DNA of 64,000 nt from Selenomonadaceae bacterium (GCA_017515635.1 JAFWFO010000054.1:1-64000); one strand, 5' to 3'. Counted from the first letter of the stretch, positions 44,380 through 52,735 are shown. Translations and numbers: made by a program. The notes: generated by a model from the letters alone, not told the origin.

Positions 44380-45807
44380 ATGGATTTTGAAATGTCTTCA
44401 GCGGACGAAAAATGCGGTGTGTTCGGTATGTACGATTTGAACGGTGGCGACGTGGCTCAGGCGATTTATTACGGGCTATACGCCTTGCAACATCGCGGGC
44501 AGGAGAGCGCAGGCATTGCCGTCACGGACACTTCCACGCGTCTCGATAAAGTCATCTGCCAAAAAGATTTGGGACGCGTCAACGAAGTTTTCAACGCGGA
44601 AAATATTTCGCAGCTCAAAGGCAACTTGGGCGTCGGTCACGTGCGATATTCGACGGCGGGCGCGTCCACTCGCGAAAATTCTCAACCGTTGGTTCTGGCG
44701 TATCTCAAGGGAACTTTGATGCTTGCGCACAACGGCAACTTGGTCAACGCCCCGAAACTTCGGCGCGAACTTGCAATGGGCGGCGCGATTTTCCAAACGA
44801 CAACCGATACCGAAACGATTGCTTACCACATTGCCCGCGAACGCGTAAAATCTCGTTCCGTGCAGGAAGCGACCGTCCGTGCCCTGCAAAAAGTTCAAGG
44901 CTCTTATTCGCTCGTCGTAGCCAGTCCGCGAAAATTAATCGGTGCTCGCGACCCGTGGGGTTTTCGCCCGCTGGTTATCGGCAAACTCGACAACGCTTAT
45001 ATCATCACCTCGGAAACCTGTGCGCTTGAGACAATCGACGCGGAATTTGTTCGCGACGTTTTGCCCGGCGAAGTAGTTACGATTTCTCACAATGGCAGAA
45101 TCGAATCAAACATGGATCTTGCCATACCGAAAGAAAAAACTGCGCGCTGTGTTTTCGAGTATATTTATTTTTGCAGACCCGACACGACTTTTGACGGCAT
45201 GAGCGTCACGGCGTCACGAATTATCGCGGGCAAACTTTTGGCGAAACATCATCCCGTTGAAGCTGATTTGGTTGTCGGCGTCCCCGAGAGCGGCAACATG
45301 GCGGCCGTCGGCTACTCAATGGCGTCGGGCATTCCTTACGGCATCGCCTTCACGAAAAATACTTACGTCGGGCGAACTTTCATCAAGCCGCAACAGTCAA
45401 GCCGAATTCAATCCGTTAAAGTCAAGCTCAATGTTTTGCGCGACGTTGTCAAGGACAAGCGAATTGTGATGATTGACGATTCGATTGTTCGCGGCACGAC
45501 CAGTAAACGAATTATCAACATGCTCAAAAACGCGGGCGCGGCGGAAGTTCACATGCGCGTTTCAAGTCCGCCGTTTTGTCACCCGTGCTATTTCGGCGTG
45601 GACATTCCCGACAGAGAACAATTAATTGCGCACACTCGTTCCGTCGAAGAAATTTGCGAAATTATCGGCGCGGATTCGTTGGGATATTTGCCGTTCGAGT
45701 GCTTGAGCGAAATGGCGGGCGGTCTGCCGATTTGCACGGCGTGTTTCAGCGGTGATTATCCGATACCTCCGCCGACGGAAGACATTCGCGGCGAGTATTT
45801 AAAATAG
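44380..45807 (+). CDS. purF: Amidophosphoribosyltransferase
   Basis: 475 residues. First committed step of purine synthesis: PRPP and glutamine to phosphoribosylamine. The catalytic cysteine lies at residue 12 (ADEKCGVFGMYD), so an 11-residue propeptide must be removed, as in Bacillus PurF. The PRPP loop is RIVMIDDSIVRGTTSKRI. Cysteines in SPPFCHPCYFG and LPICTACFSG fit the 4Fe-4S Bacillus type, which is oxygen-sensitive and suits an anaerobe. ATG at 44380 with AAAGGGG upstream; the TTG at 44371 is less likely. Other pur genes are not adjacent. An AAGCTT-rich inverted repeat follows its stop. Confidence 0.96.
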   Translation: MDFEMSSADEKCGVFGMYDLNGGDVAQAIYYGLYALQHRGQESAGIAVTDTSTRLDKVICQKDLGRVNEVFNAENISQLKGNLGVGHVRYSTAGASTRENSQPLVLAYLKGTLMLAHNGNLVNAPKLRRELAMGGAIFQTTTDTETIAYHIARERVKSRSVQEATVRALQKVQGSYSLVVASPRKLIGARDPWGFRPLVIGKLDNAYIITSETCALETIDAEFVRDVLPGEVVTISHNGRIESNMDLAIPKEKTARCVFEYIYFCRPDTTFDGMSVTASRIIAGKLLAKHHPVEADLVVGVPESGNMAAVGYSMASGIPYGIAFTKNTYVGRTFIKPQQSSRIQSVKVKLNVLRDVVKDKRIVMIDDSIVRGTTSKRIINMLKNAGAAEVHMRVSSPPFCHPCYFGVDIPDREQLIAHTRSVEEICEIIGADSLGYLPFECLSEMAGGLPICTACFSGDYPIPPPTEDIRGEYLK

Positions 45808-45884
45808 CTTTAAGGTGTAAGCTTTAAGCTTTAAGAAAAAAATTTTTATCGCTCAAAAGCTCAAAGCTCAAAGCTTAAAGCTCA
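45806..45884. repeat. Second AAGCTT-rich inverted repeat
   Basis: The left arm (45806-45835) carries AGCTTTAAG units and the right arm (45851-45884) AAAGCTC/AAAGCTT units, around an A/T-rich loop. It resembles 32972-33039 in unit, size and TCAAAGC variants. Placed after purF it may end transcription, but it lacks a clean GC stem. Confidence 0.75.
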
Positions 45885-45905
45885 CAATCGAAAGGGGAAT
45901 TAATC

Positions 45906-46418
45906 ATGAGTTTCTTGGAATTGGCAAAGTCACGTTATTCTTGCAGACAGCTGACGGACGCGGCGATTGAGCCGGAAAAAATCGAACGAATCTTGCAAGC
46001 GGCGATTGCGGCACCGACGGCGAAAAATCTTCAGCGGTACACCATTTGGCAAATTCAATCCGAAGAGGCGATGGCAAAACTCAAACAGACGACAAAATTC
46101 ACGTTCGGCGCGGGCGTGGCATTCGTTATCGGCGCGAAAAAAGACGGCGCATTTGATCGCCCGTTCGACAACAAAAATTTTTCGGAAATCGACGCGGCAA
46201 TCGTCGCCACACATTTAATGCTTGCCGTTCAAGACGAAGGACTCGGCACGACGTGGGTCGGCTGGTTCGACGCGCCGAAACTGCAGGAACTTTTCCCCGA
46301 AATGCAAGAACATGAACTGATAGCGGTTTTCCCCGTCGGTTATCCCGCCGAATCCGCAAAACCCGCCGTCATGCATGAAAAACGCCGTGAAATTTCTGAA
46401 GCGGTTGTACAGTTGTGA
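45906..46418 (+). CDS. Nitroreductase-family flavoprotein
   Basis: 170 residues, the short form of the family. FMN-binding features: AKSRYSCRQLTD at the N-terminus (SxRxF/Y type), AAIAAPTAKNLQRY, and GLGTTWVGWFDAPKLQELF. It reduces nitro or quinone compounds with NAD(P)H; the physiological substrate is unknown. The ATG has GAAAGGGG about nine bases upstream. It begins a plus-strand run in which the next gene (yraN) overlaps its stop by four bases. Cytoplasmic. Confidence 0.88.
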   Translation: MSFLELAKSRYSCRQLTDAAIEPEKIERILQAAIAAPTAKNLQRYTIWQIQSEEAMAKLKQTTKFTFGAGVAFVIGAKKDGAFDRPFDNKNFSEIDAAIVATHLMLAVQDEGLGTTWVGWFDAPKLQELFPEMQEHELIAVFPVGYPAESAKPAVMHEKRREISEAVVQL

Positions 46419-46780
46419 CGCGTCAAAAAATTTTAGGCAAGCTCGGTGAAGACTGCGCGGCGAAATTTCTTGAGGAGTGCGGTTACGAAATTGTTGCCAG
46501 AAATTTTCGCATTCGGTCGGCGGAAATTGACATTGTCGCAAAAATTGACGGCATGATTGTTTTCGTCGAAGTCAAGGCGCGTTCAAACATTCGTCACGGT
46601 CTGCCGAGCGAGGCCGTCAATATCCGCAAACAGAAAAAAATCATCGAGGCGGCAGGCGTTTTCTTGCAGAACGAAAATTTTTGCGACTGCGCCTGTCGCT
46701 TTGACGTTGTGGAAATTTTTCTTGACGGCGAACGCGTCGAGGAAATTAATCACATCGAAAACGCATTCGAGGTTACGTAA
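46415..46780 (+). CDS. yraN: YraN/UPF0102-family nuclease-fold protein
   Basis: 121 residues with the typical LGKLGEDCAAKFLEECGYEIVARNFR start and AEIDIVAKIDGMIVFVEVKARS, the D...ExK core of a restriction-endonuclease-like fold. The family is usually found with ribosomal or comM genes, as here, and has been linked to chromosome dimer or Holliday-junction work, but its role is unsettled. GTG start overlapping the nitroreductase stop. A toxin-antitoxin pair has inserted between it and comM, its common neighbour. Confidence 0.9.
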   Translation: MTRQKILGKLGEDCAAKFLEECGYEIVARNFRIRSAEIDIVAKIDGMIVFVEVKARSNIRHGLPSEAVNIRKQKKIIEAAGVFLQNENFCDCACRFDVVEIFLDGERVEEINHIENAFEVT

Positions 46781-46781
46781 A

Positions 46782-47024
46782 ATGACAACTTTGAGACAAG
46801 AGGCAATTTCAATCGTCGAATCTCTGCCGGAAGAAAAAATCTTGACGTTGCTGAATTTTTTGCGAGAGTTGACGGACTTCACGGACACTGCCAAACGTTT
46901 GGCGAAAAAAAAAGCCGCTTTTGACGAGCTGGAAACTTTGCGCAGAGAAATTCCCGATTTAAATTATGACAAAGCTCTTGCGGATTACAGAAACGAGAAA
47001 TTTGGCAATGCGAATTCTGATTGA
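46782..47024 (+). CDS. Antitoxin of a PIN-domain toxin-antitoxin pair
   Basis: 80 residues starting MTTLRQEAISIVESLPEEK, a helical protein with DELETLRREIPDLNYDKALA. It has the style of short helical antitoxins that partner VapC-type toxins, with no clear AbrB or RHH DNA-binding motif. It starts one base after the yraN stop, and its last 17 bases overlap the toxin gene. A longer frame upstream in the same register (to 46557) is yraN shadow. The assignment rests on the pairing. Confidence 0.7.
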   Translation: MTTLRQEAISIVESLPEEKILTLLNFLRELTDFTDTAKRLAKKKAAFDELETLRREIPDLNYDKALADYRNEKFGNANSD

Positions 47025-47439
47025 TACAAATGTCCTGTTGGATTACATTTTGCTCCGTGAACCTTTTACACAAGACGCAAAAAAAATTATCGAACTTTGT
47101 CAAAAGGAAATTTTGAACGGCGCGATGGCGGCTCAATCCGTGGCAGACATGTTTTACATTCTCCGAAAAGATATTCCCGTCGAGAGTCGCCGAAGAATTT
47201 TACTTAATTTGTGCGATATTCTTCACGTTGAAAGTATCGACAAAGCAAAATTGACGCGAGCATTGCGAAACCAAGATTTTTCCGATTTTGAAGACTGCCT
47301 GCAAACCGAGTGCGCGTCTACTTTTAAAGCCGATTACATCATTACGCGAAATGTGCGCGATTATGCGGGAAGCGAAATTCCGTGCCTCACCCCGAAAGAT
47401 TTTTGCACACTATTTGAAACGAGCGGTAAGGAGGTTTGA
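47008..47439 (+). CDS. PIN-domain toxin (VapC-like ribonuclease)
   Basis: 143 residues starting MRILIDTNVLLDYILLREPF, with the first PIN aspartate in IDTNVLLD. Further acidic residues are in FSDFEDCLQTECA and ADYIITRNVRDYAGSEIPCLTPKDF, completing the usual metal site. PIN toxins cleave tRNA or other RNA and are held by the antitoxin encoded just before. The upstream frame to 46966 is not used: ATG 47008 begins the conserved strand. The pair sits between yraN and comM, an insertion into a commonly conserved order. Confidence 0.88.
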   Translation: MRILIDTNVLLDYILLREPFTQDAKKIIELCQKEILNGAMAAQSVADMFYILRKDIPVESRRRILLNLCDILHVESIDKAKLTRALRNQDFSDFEDCLQTECASTFKADYIITRNVRDYAGSEIPCLTPKDFCTLFETSGKEV

Positions 47440-47442
47440 ATT

Positions 47443-48975
47443 TTGTACGCCAGAACTTTTGGCGCGGCGACACAGGGCGTGGACGGGATGATTATTTCCG
47501 TCGAGGTCGACAGCGCAAACGGTATGCCCGCATTAGACATCGTCGGCTTGCCTTCAACCGCCGTGCGCGAATCGAAAGAACGCGTGCGCACCGCGATAAA
47601 AAATTCGGGACTCCGTTTGCGTTCCGAAAAAATCACGATTAATCTTGCGCCTGCGGACGTGAAAAAAGACAGCGCGGGACTTGATTTGCCGATTGCCGTC
47701 GGGTTGCTTGCCGCACAAGGTCGCCTGCGTCCGAGCGTCTGCGAAGAATTTTTGTTTATCGCGGAATTGTCGCTTGAAGGTATCTTGCGTTCCGTGACGG
47801 GCGTTTTACCGATTGCGTTGACTGCGCGGTCGAAAGATTTCAAAAAAATTATCGTCGCGCCCGAAAACGTCAATGAAGCTCTTTTGGTTGACGGTCTGGA
47901 AGTTTACGCGCCGAAAAATTTAATCGAGCTGGTTGACTTTCTTGACGGAGAAATTGAACTTGAATCCGCAACGCCCGTGCCCGTCGACGAGCCTGAAGGT
48001 TTCGTGGAATTGGTTGACGATTTCGCGGACGTGCAAGGACAATACACGGCGAAACGCGCTTTGGAGATTGCGGCGGCGGGCGGCCATAACGTCTTGATGG
48101 TCGGCGTGCCCGGCTCCGGTAAAACGATGCTTGCCAAACGCATGAGTTCAATCTTGCCCGAATTGACACGCGAAGAAGCTTTGGAAGTCACGAAAATTTT
48201 CAGCGTCGCGGGCAAACTTCCCAAAGGCAGCGGACTTGTGACGAAACGCCCGTTTCAAAACCCGAACCATGACGCCTCAATTGCGGCGATAATCGGCGGC
48301 GGAACAATTCCCGTGCCCGGTCAAGTCACTCTTGCACATCACGGCGTTTTGTTTCTGGACGAGTTGCCCGAATTCAAAAAAAATGCGCTTGAAGCTCTGC
48401 GCGAACCGCTTGAAGAACGTCAAATCACAATCAGCCGCGTCAACGGAACTTTAACTTTCCCGTCGAGCATGATTTTAATTTGCGCGATGAATCCGTGCCC
48501 GTGCGGTTGGTACGGCGACAAAGATCACACTTGCCGCTGTTCGGATACCGAAATCAAACGTTACATGCGGCGACTGTCGGGGCCTTTGCTTGACCGAATC
48601 GACATTCATATTCGCGTGCCCCGCGTCAATTACGAGGAATTGAGTTCCAAACGCCGCAACGAATCTTCCGCCGTGATTCGTCAAAGAGTTTCCGACGCCC
48701 GAAAAATTCAAATGCGCCGCCTTGAAAAATATCACATGTTTTGCAACGCGCAGATGACGCACGCGCTGATAAAGAAACTCTGCATTTTGGAAACTGAGGC
48801 CGAAGATTTGTTAAAGACCGTGTTCGAGACGAAAAAACTTTCCGTCCGCTCCTACGACAGAATTATCAAAGTCGGGCGCACGATTGCGGATTTGGACGGC
48901 GGCAAGGAATTTATTTCGGCTGGACACATTGCAGAGGCGGTTAAACTCCGCAGTGATTTTGAGATTGAAAATTGA
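47443..48975 (+). CDS. comM: YifB/ComM-family Mg-chelatase-like AAA+ protein
   Basis: 510 residues, normal length. N-terminal lobe YARTFGAATQGVDGMIISVE and GLPSTAVRESKERVRTAIKN; AAA+ core with GVPGSGKTMLAKRM, FLDELPEFKKNALEALREPL and CAMNPCPCGWYGD. ComM promotes branch migration during integration of transforming DNA. The TTG start has AAGGAGG eight bases upstream. It is followed, 16 bases later, by the vWA gene. Core-genome character. Confidence 0.94.
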   Translation: MYARTFGAATQGVDGMIISVEVDSANGMPALDIVGLPSTAVRESKERVRTAIKNSGLRLRSEKITINLAPADVKKDSAGLDLPIAVGLLAAQGRLRPSVCEEFLFIAELSLEGILRSVTGVLPIALTARSKDFKKIIVAPENVNEALLVDGLEVYAPKNLIELVDFLDGEIELESATPVPVDEPEGFVELVDDFADVQGQYTAKRALEIAAAGGHNVLMVGVPGSGKTMLAKRMSSILPELTREEALEVTKIFSVAGKLPKGSGLVTKRPFQNPNHDASIAAIIGGGTIPVPGQVTLAHHGVLFLDELPEFKKNALEALREPLEERQITISRVNGTLTFPSSMILICAMNPCPCGWYGDKDHTCRCSDTEIKRYMRRLSGPLLDRIDIHIRVPRVNYEELSSKRRNESSAVIRQRVSDARKIQMRRLEKYHMFCNAQMTHALIKKLCILETEAEDLLKTVFETKKLSVRSYDRIIKVGRTIADLDGGKEFISAGHIAEAVKLRSDFEIEN

Positions 48976-48991
48976 CAGGAGGCGATTAAAA

Positions 48992-49750
48992 ATGTTCCGA
49001 GCATTAATTTTCTTCGCGGTGATGATTTTGTTTATCGGGCAGGCGTATTCAAGGGAAGTGCAACCCGTGGAACCGCCCGAAAAACCCGAAACGCCCGTCG
49101 ACACGCAAATTTTGCCGACGCACAAACACACGGCCGATTGTGAAAAAACCACAGCCGAACCCGTGCAAATAATTTGCATACTTGACCGCTCCGGCTCCAT
49201 GAGCAATTTGGCGGCGGACACAATCGGCGGCTACAATTCTTTCATCGAGCAACAAAAATCTAAGGCGGGCACGGCGGAAGTTACGACGGTTTTGTTTGAC
49301 GACCAATACGAAAAAATTTCCGACGCCGTTGACCTGCAAAAAGTTCCCGAATTGACTTCGGCGGAATATTACGCACGCGGATCAACTGCTTTGCTTGACG
49401 CCACGGGCAGGACGCTTATCGAGACTTTGAGCCGCATGGAGCGCGACAAAATTTGTCCCGCAAAAAGACGCGTGCTTGTCTTGATTATGACTGACGGCTA
49501 CGAAAACGCCAGCAAAGAATTTACCAAAGCCAAAGTTAAATCTCTGGTCGAGGCAACTCAAAAAGAATACGACTGGAATTACGTTTTCATCGGCGCGAAC
49601 ATCGACGCGGCGTCGGAAGCGGGCGGCATCGGCATTAACAAACGACACGCGGCACAATATGCGCCCACTCGTGAAGGCGTTCAAAATTCATTCGAGAGAA
49701 TGAGCGAGGCGGCCGACGAAGTTCGCGAACACGGTACACTTGACAAATAA
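48992..49750 (+). CDS. Secreted von Willebrand factor A-domain protein
   Basis: 252 residues. N-terminal signal or anchor (MFRALIFFAVMILFIGQAYS), a Pro-rich linker, then a vWA domain with the MIDAS pattern DRSGSMS, the threonine/aspartate region STALLDATGRTL and LIMTDGYENAS. vWA domains bind ligands through a metal; single-domain secreted forms have varied roles. The ATG at 48992 has AGGAGG nine bases upstream; the frame to 48884 overlaps comM. The MIDAS residues are intact, so binding is probably functional. The gene ends at a bidirectional terminator. Confidence 0.85.
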   Translation: MFRALIFFAVMILFIGQAYSREVQPVEPPEKPETPVDTQILPTHKHTADCEKTTAEPVQIICILDRSGSMSNLAADTIGGYNSFIEQQKSKAGTAEVTTVLFDDQYEKISDAVDLQKVPELTSAEYYARGSTALLDATGRTLIETLSRMERDKICPAKRRVLVLIMTDGYENASKEFTKAKVKSLVEATQKEYDWNYVFIGANIDAASEAGGIGINKRHAAQYAPTREGVQNSFERMSEAADEVREHGTLDK

Positions 49751-49768
49751 TCTGCGAACGATAAATCA

Positions 49769-49801
49769 AAAACTCCTCAACCAAAGCGATTGAGGAGTTT
49801 T
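49769..49801. terminator. Bidirectional terminator between the vWA gene and rpmB
   Basis: AAAACTCCTCAA (49769-49780) and TTGAGGAGTTTT (49790-49801) form a perfect 12-base stem with a nine-base loop and T-rich flanks on both strands. Confidence 0.85.
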
Positions 49802-49816
49802 ATTTTTGACTTGATT

Positions 49817-50008
49817 TCAAATTGCACGTTGGACTTTGCCCGAACGAAGGCAACGGGTGCAGACGTTGACGCGCTTAACTTCGCCGTCGACGAGCGCACG
49901 CACGCGCTGAATATTGGGCTTCCATTTGCGTTTCGTCTTCAAGTGCGAGTGGCTGACGTTCATTCCGGACATCACGCCTTTTTGACAAATTTCGCAGTAA
50001 GCAGACAT
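49817..50008 (-). CDS. rpmB: 50S ribosomal protein L28
   Basis: 63 residues: MSAYCEICQKGVMSGMNVSH, KTKRKWKPNIQRVRA and VNVCTRCLRSGKVQRA. It carries the CxxC pair in both zinc-binding halves, the zinc-containing form. The ATG at 50008 is right for the family and follows AGAGGTGATTCCC. It has its own promoter and shares the terminator with the vWA gene. Confidence 0.96.
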   Translation of the reverse strand: MSAYCEICQKGVMSGMNVSHSHLKTKRKWKPNIQRVRALVDGEVKRVNVCTRCLRSGKVQRAI

Positions 50009-50041
50009 GGGAATCACCTCTTTTCACAAAAAGACACGCGC

Positions 50042-50070
50042 ATTGTAGCACAGATATTTTTTCGACGCAA
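50042..50070 (-). promoter_or_regulatory. Promoter of rpmB
   Basis: Minus-strand TTGCGT (50070-50065), a 17-base spacer and TACAAT (50047-50042), 34 bases before the ATG. Confidence 0.5.
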
Positions 50071-50086
50071 GGTTAAGCCAAAAATT

Positions 50087-51094
50087 TCAGCTCTTCGCGA
50101 CAGATTTAATCGTGCCGAGTTTGTGAATGTCGCTGTCTTTTCTGTCGCCGTGAATTGTGATTTTCGCCAGCGCGGCTTCAAGTTCGGCAAGTTCGTCAAT
50201 ACTCAATTCAACGTCCGCCGCCCCGAAATTTTCTTTCAAGCGTTCGTCTCGTCTCATGCCCGGAATCGGTACGACGAAATCATTTTTGCACATCATCCAC
50301 GCCAAAGAAATCTGCGCGGGCGTAGAATTTTTTTCTGCCGCGAATTTTTTCAGCAAGTCAAGCAAGGCTTGGTTGGCGTCCATATTTTTCGGGTCAAAGC
50401 GCGTGATAACTCTGCGAACGTCGTCGCCCTCGAATTTCGTTTGCGAATTATATTTGCCGCTCAAAAAGCCGCCCGCCATCGGTGAAAACGCAACGAATCC
50501 GATATTGAGTTCATGGCACAGCGGAATAACTTCGCGTTCGTATTTGCGTTCCATGATTGAATATTCGCTTTGAACGGCGGTGAGCGGCGTGACGGAATGA
50601 GCGCGGCGAATTTGTTCGGGAGTCGCCTCGGACACGCCCCACGCCAAAATTTTACCTTCGCGGATAAGTTCCCCGGCCCACTCGGCAACTTCCGCAACGT
50701 CGCGATTTTCGGGCACGCGGTGTTCGTAATACAAATCAATGTGATCTGTCTGCAAACGTTTCAGCGACGCTTCCAAAGCCATGCGCACGCCTTTGCGGGA
50801 AGTTTTGCCTTCGGGAATTTCCGGCGTCGTCAAAAACATTTCGGGCATAAATTTCGTCGCCAAAACAATTTTGTCGCGAATCGGCTTTAACGCTTTGCCG
50901 ACGAGAATTTCATTTTCGCCGCAGCTGTAAACTTCCGCCGTGTCAAAGAACGTGCAACCGTAATCTTCGTAAGCCGAACGAATCAGGCGAATAGATTCAC
51001 TTTCGGGCGGGCACGCGCCGTAACCGTGAGTAAAACCCATGCAACCCATGCCGACCGCAGAAACCGTCAAGTCGCGCAATTTTCTTGTCTTCAT
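50087..51094 (-). CDS. Aldo/keto reductase
   Basis: 335 residues of the AKR TIM-barrel family that uses NADPH. Seen: VSAVGMGCMGFTHGYG, FFDTAEVYSCGENEILVGKAL (catalytic Asp and Tyr), VLATKFMPEMF (Lys), IDLYYEHRV (His), and VPIPGMRRDERLKEN near the cofactor site. Substrate unknown; YhdN/AKR11-like members reduce small aldehydes. The ATG at 51094 follows GGAGGT by seven bases. Monocistronic between rpmB and the amidase gene. Confidence 0.92.
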   Translation of the reverse strand: MKTRKLRDLTVSAVGMGCMGFTHGYGACPPESESIRLIRSAYEDYGCTFFDTAEVYSCGENEILVGKALKPIRDKIVLATKFMPEMFLTTPEIPEGKTSRKGVRMALEASLKRLQTDHIDLYYEHRVPENRDVAEVAEWAGELIREGKILAWGVSEATPEQIRRAHSVTPLTAVQSEYSIMERKYEREVIPLCHELNIGFVAFSPMAGGFLSGKYNSQTKFEGDDVRRVITRFDPKNMDANQALLDLLKKFAAEKNSTPAQISLAWMMCKNDFVVPIPGMRRDERLKENFGAADVELSIDELAELEAALAKITIHGDRKDSDIHKLGTIKSVAKS

Positions 51095-51113
51095 GTAAAA
51101 CACCTCCGCGCAG

Positions 51114-51144
51114 ATTGTAGCAAGTTGGAGCCGCTTTAAGTCAA
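51114..51144 (-). promoter_or_regulatory. Putative promoter of the aldo/keto reductase gene
   Basis: Minus-strand TTGACT (51144-51139), a 19-base spacer and TACAAT (51119-51114). The boxes are good, but the spacing is long. Confidence 0.35.
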
Positions 51145-51170
51145 CGAAAATTTTTCGACGTTGTCTGATG

Positions 51171-51752
51171 TTATTCGAAGTCGCGGCAGTAACGTCGAAG
51201 TTCGCCGAGTTTCGGATAAAGATTTTCGCCGGGACAAGTCGTGTCGTTTAAATCTTTGTGCCCGACAATGACGCCGCGTTTCATCGGATTGAGTTTGAAT
51301 TTTTGACACAGCCACGCCGTCAAAAGTTTCAGCGAATCCCACTGCACGGCGGGAACTTTGACGAAATTAAAATTGCCCGCGACGCAAATGCCGACAGAAT
51401 TTTTGTTGTGTTGATAAGCGTGCGCGCCGACCGCCATAAGTTTACGTCCCTGCTCAATCGTGCCGTCCTTGCGAATCACGAAATGATAGCCGATACCCGC
51501 CCAGCCGTTTGTTTCTTTGTGGAACTTGTGAATTTCTTCGGCGGAAGAATCTTTATCGCCGTCCGGAAAGCCCGCGTGGTGAACGACGATAACTTCAGTC
51601 GACGGGCGTTCTTCGTATTCGCTGAACTCCAGAAACAATTTTCTGATTGGCGGTTCCCACGTGTCCAAAACGTAGGCGGCCGCTTTTTCCGGCTGAAAAA
51701 AAATTCCCGACGCCGTCAACGCCGCGAATTTCAAAAAGTCTCGTCTGTCCAT
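51171..51752 (-). CDS. Tat-exported N-acetylmuramoyl-L-alanine amidase (PGRP/Amidase_2)
   Basis: 193 residues. Leader MDRRDFLKFAALTASGIFF has the twin-arginine pattern, cleaved probably after KAAA. The amidase domain has the zinc histidines in VIVVHHAGFPDG, GIGYHFVIRKDGTIEQGR and IVGHKDLNDTTCPG, as in bacterial peptidoglycan-recognition amidases. It cuts the bond between MurNAc and the peptide stem. The ATG has ACGGAG upstream, the same leader cassette that precedes deoD. A copy of its first 12 coding bases stands 81 bases upstream. Confidence 0.9.
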   Translation of the reverse strand: MDRRDFLKFAALTASGIFFQPEKAAAYVLDTWEPPIRKLFLEFSEYEERPSTEVIVVHHAGFPDGDKDSSAEEIHKFHKETNGWAGIGYHFVIRKDGTIEQGRKLMAVGAHAYQHNKNSVGICVAGNFNFVKVPAVQWDSLKLLTAWLCQKFKLNPMKRGVIVGHKDLNDTTCPGENLYPKLGELRRYCRDFE

Positions 51753-51755
51753 GAG

Positions 51756-51833
51756 TTAAACTCCGTTAAAAATTTTTTCAACGCGACAACACGTAAACTG
51801 TTCCCCTGCTTTTAAATCGGGTCGTCTGTCCAT
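51756..51833 (-). other. Orphan 25-codon frame starting with a copy of the amidase start
   Basis: It begins with the same 12 bases as the amidase (ATGGACAGACGA), then diverges (PDLKAGEQFTCCRVEK) and stops just before the amidase ATG. The stretch GGAACAGTTT near its middle also occurs in the 111-base ybaK insertion. Translation is unproven. Confidence 0.45.
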
Positions 51834-51843
51834 GAAGTCTCCG

Positions 51844-52212
51844 TCAAGGTTTCGGCGCGGCACTGAAAATTATTTTGCCCGTCAAGCCGCTCTCCGGAGT
51901 CATGGCAAGTATCAGGTCGCCCGCCGACACGTCAATAAAAGTTTCGCCGGATTTGTCGAACTCGTACTTTTTACCTTCGACTTCGAGAATCAACTTGCCG
52001 GAAGTAATTTGGGCGTCGACTTTAAGAACCTCTCCGTCGGAAATTTTTATGCCATTCCTTTCGGTGTCTCCTGACCCAATTGAGTAAGCACCATCCGCCT
52101 CAAGTATTACCCGATCGTCTGCCGTATGAGAGTTCACTATTACGGGTTTGTCACTGCAACCGCCGACAAGAAACGCCGTCAACAAAACCAAAACGCTCAA
52201 AAAATTTTTCAC
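51844..52212 (-). CDS. Small lipoprotein, paralogue 1
   Basis: 122 residues with a lipoprotein signal (MKNFLSVLVLLTAFLVGGCS, lipobox LVGGC). The mature domain is beta-rich and ends TGKIIFSAAPKP; VLKVDAQITSGKLILEVEGK and ETFIDVSAGDLILAMTPE match the paralogue upstream almost residue for residue. No family is recognised; probably an envelope protein. It lies 15 bases after the paralogue and should share its transcript. Confidence 0.75.
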   Translation of the reverse strand: MKNFLSVLVLLTAFLVGGCSDKPVIVNSHTADDRVILEADGAYSIGSGDTERNGIKISDGEVLKVDAQITSGKLILEVEGKKYEFDKSGETFIDVSAGDLILAMTPESGLTGKIIFSAAPKP

Positions 52213-52227
52213 GATTTAATTCCTCCG

Positions 52228-52674
52228 TCATTTTTTCGGCGCGGCACTTAAAATTATTTCGCCCGTCAAGCCGTCCTCCGAATCAATGAGAATAACATAC
52301 TCGTCAGGCGGTACGTCGATAAAAGATTTGCCCGACTTATCGATCACGTGTGGCGTCAGGTTGACAAAAGCGTTTTGGAACTTGATCACGTCCGATTTAT
52401 CGACAGAAGATTTGTCCGGTTTGTCTTCGAACACGAGCTTTTTTTCTCGGATTTTGAGAAGCAACTTGCCCGAAGTAATTTTTGCGTCGACTTGAATGGC
52501 CTCGCCGTCGTTAATTTTTAAGTAGCCGACACCGCCGCCATTTTCCGCGTTCTCCGCCGTAATTGTTACGGTGTTGGGTTTCGCAGTATTATCGATCTCC
52601 ATTGAGCTTTTGCCGCCGCAACCGCCGACGAGCAACGCCGTCAACAAAATCACCAAGCTTAAAAATTTTTTCAC
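52228..52674 (-). CDS. Small lipoprotein, paralogue 2
   Basis: 148 residues. Signal MKKFLSLVILLTALLVGGCG with lipobox LVGGC. The mature part shares VDAKITSGKLLLKI, SFIDVPPDEYVILID and TGEIILSAAPKK with paralogue 1, and carries an Asp/Lys-rich insertion in the middle (about 88-118). The GTG start is nine bases from AGGAGG. The leader is nearly identical to that of the small secreted protein at 24928. Function unknown; a duplicated pair in one operon. Confidence 0.75.
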   Translation of the reverse strand: MKKFLSLVILLTALLVGGCGGKSSMEIDNTAKPNTVTITAENAENGGGVGYLKINDGEAIQVDAKITSGKLLLKIREKKLVFEDKPDKSSVDKSDVIKFQNAFVNLTPHVIDKSGKSFIDVPPDEYVILIDSEDGLTGEIILSAAPKK

Positions 52675-52700
52675 GAATATTAACCTCCTTTGATGAAGAA

Positions 52701-52729
52701 ATTTTATCCCGCCGCAATATCGAAGTCAA
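52701..52729 (-). promoter_or_regulatory. Promoter of the lipoprotein pair
   Basis: Minus-strand TTGACT (52729-52724), a 17-base spacer and TAAAAT (52706-52701), 27 bases before the GTG. It partly lies in the remains of a third lipoprotein gene. Confidence 0.65.
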
Positions 52730-52735
52730 TAAACA

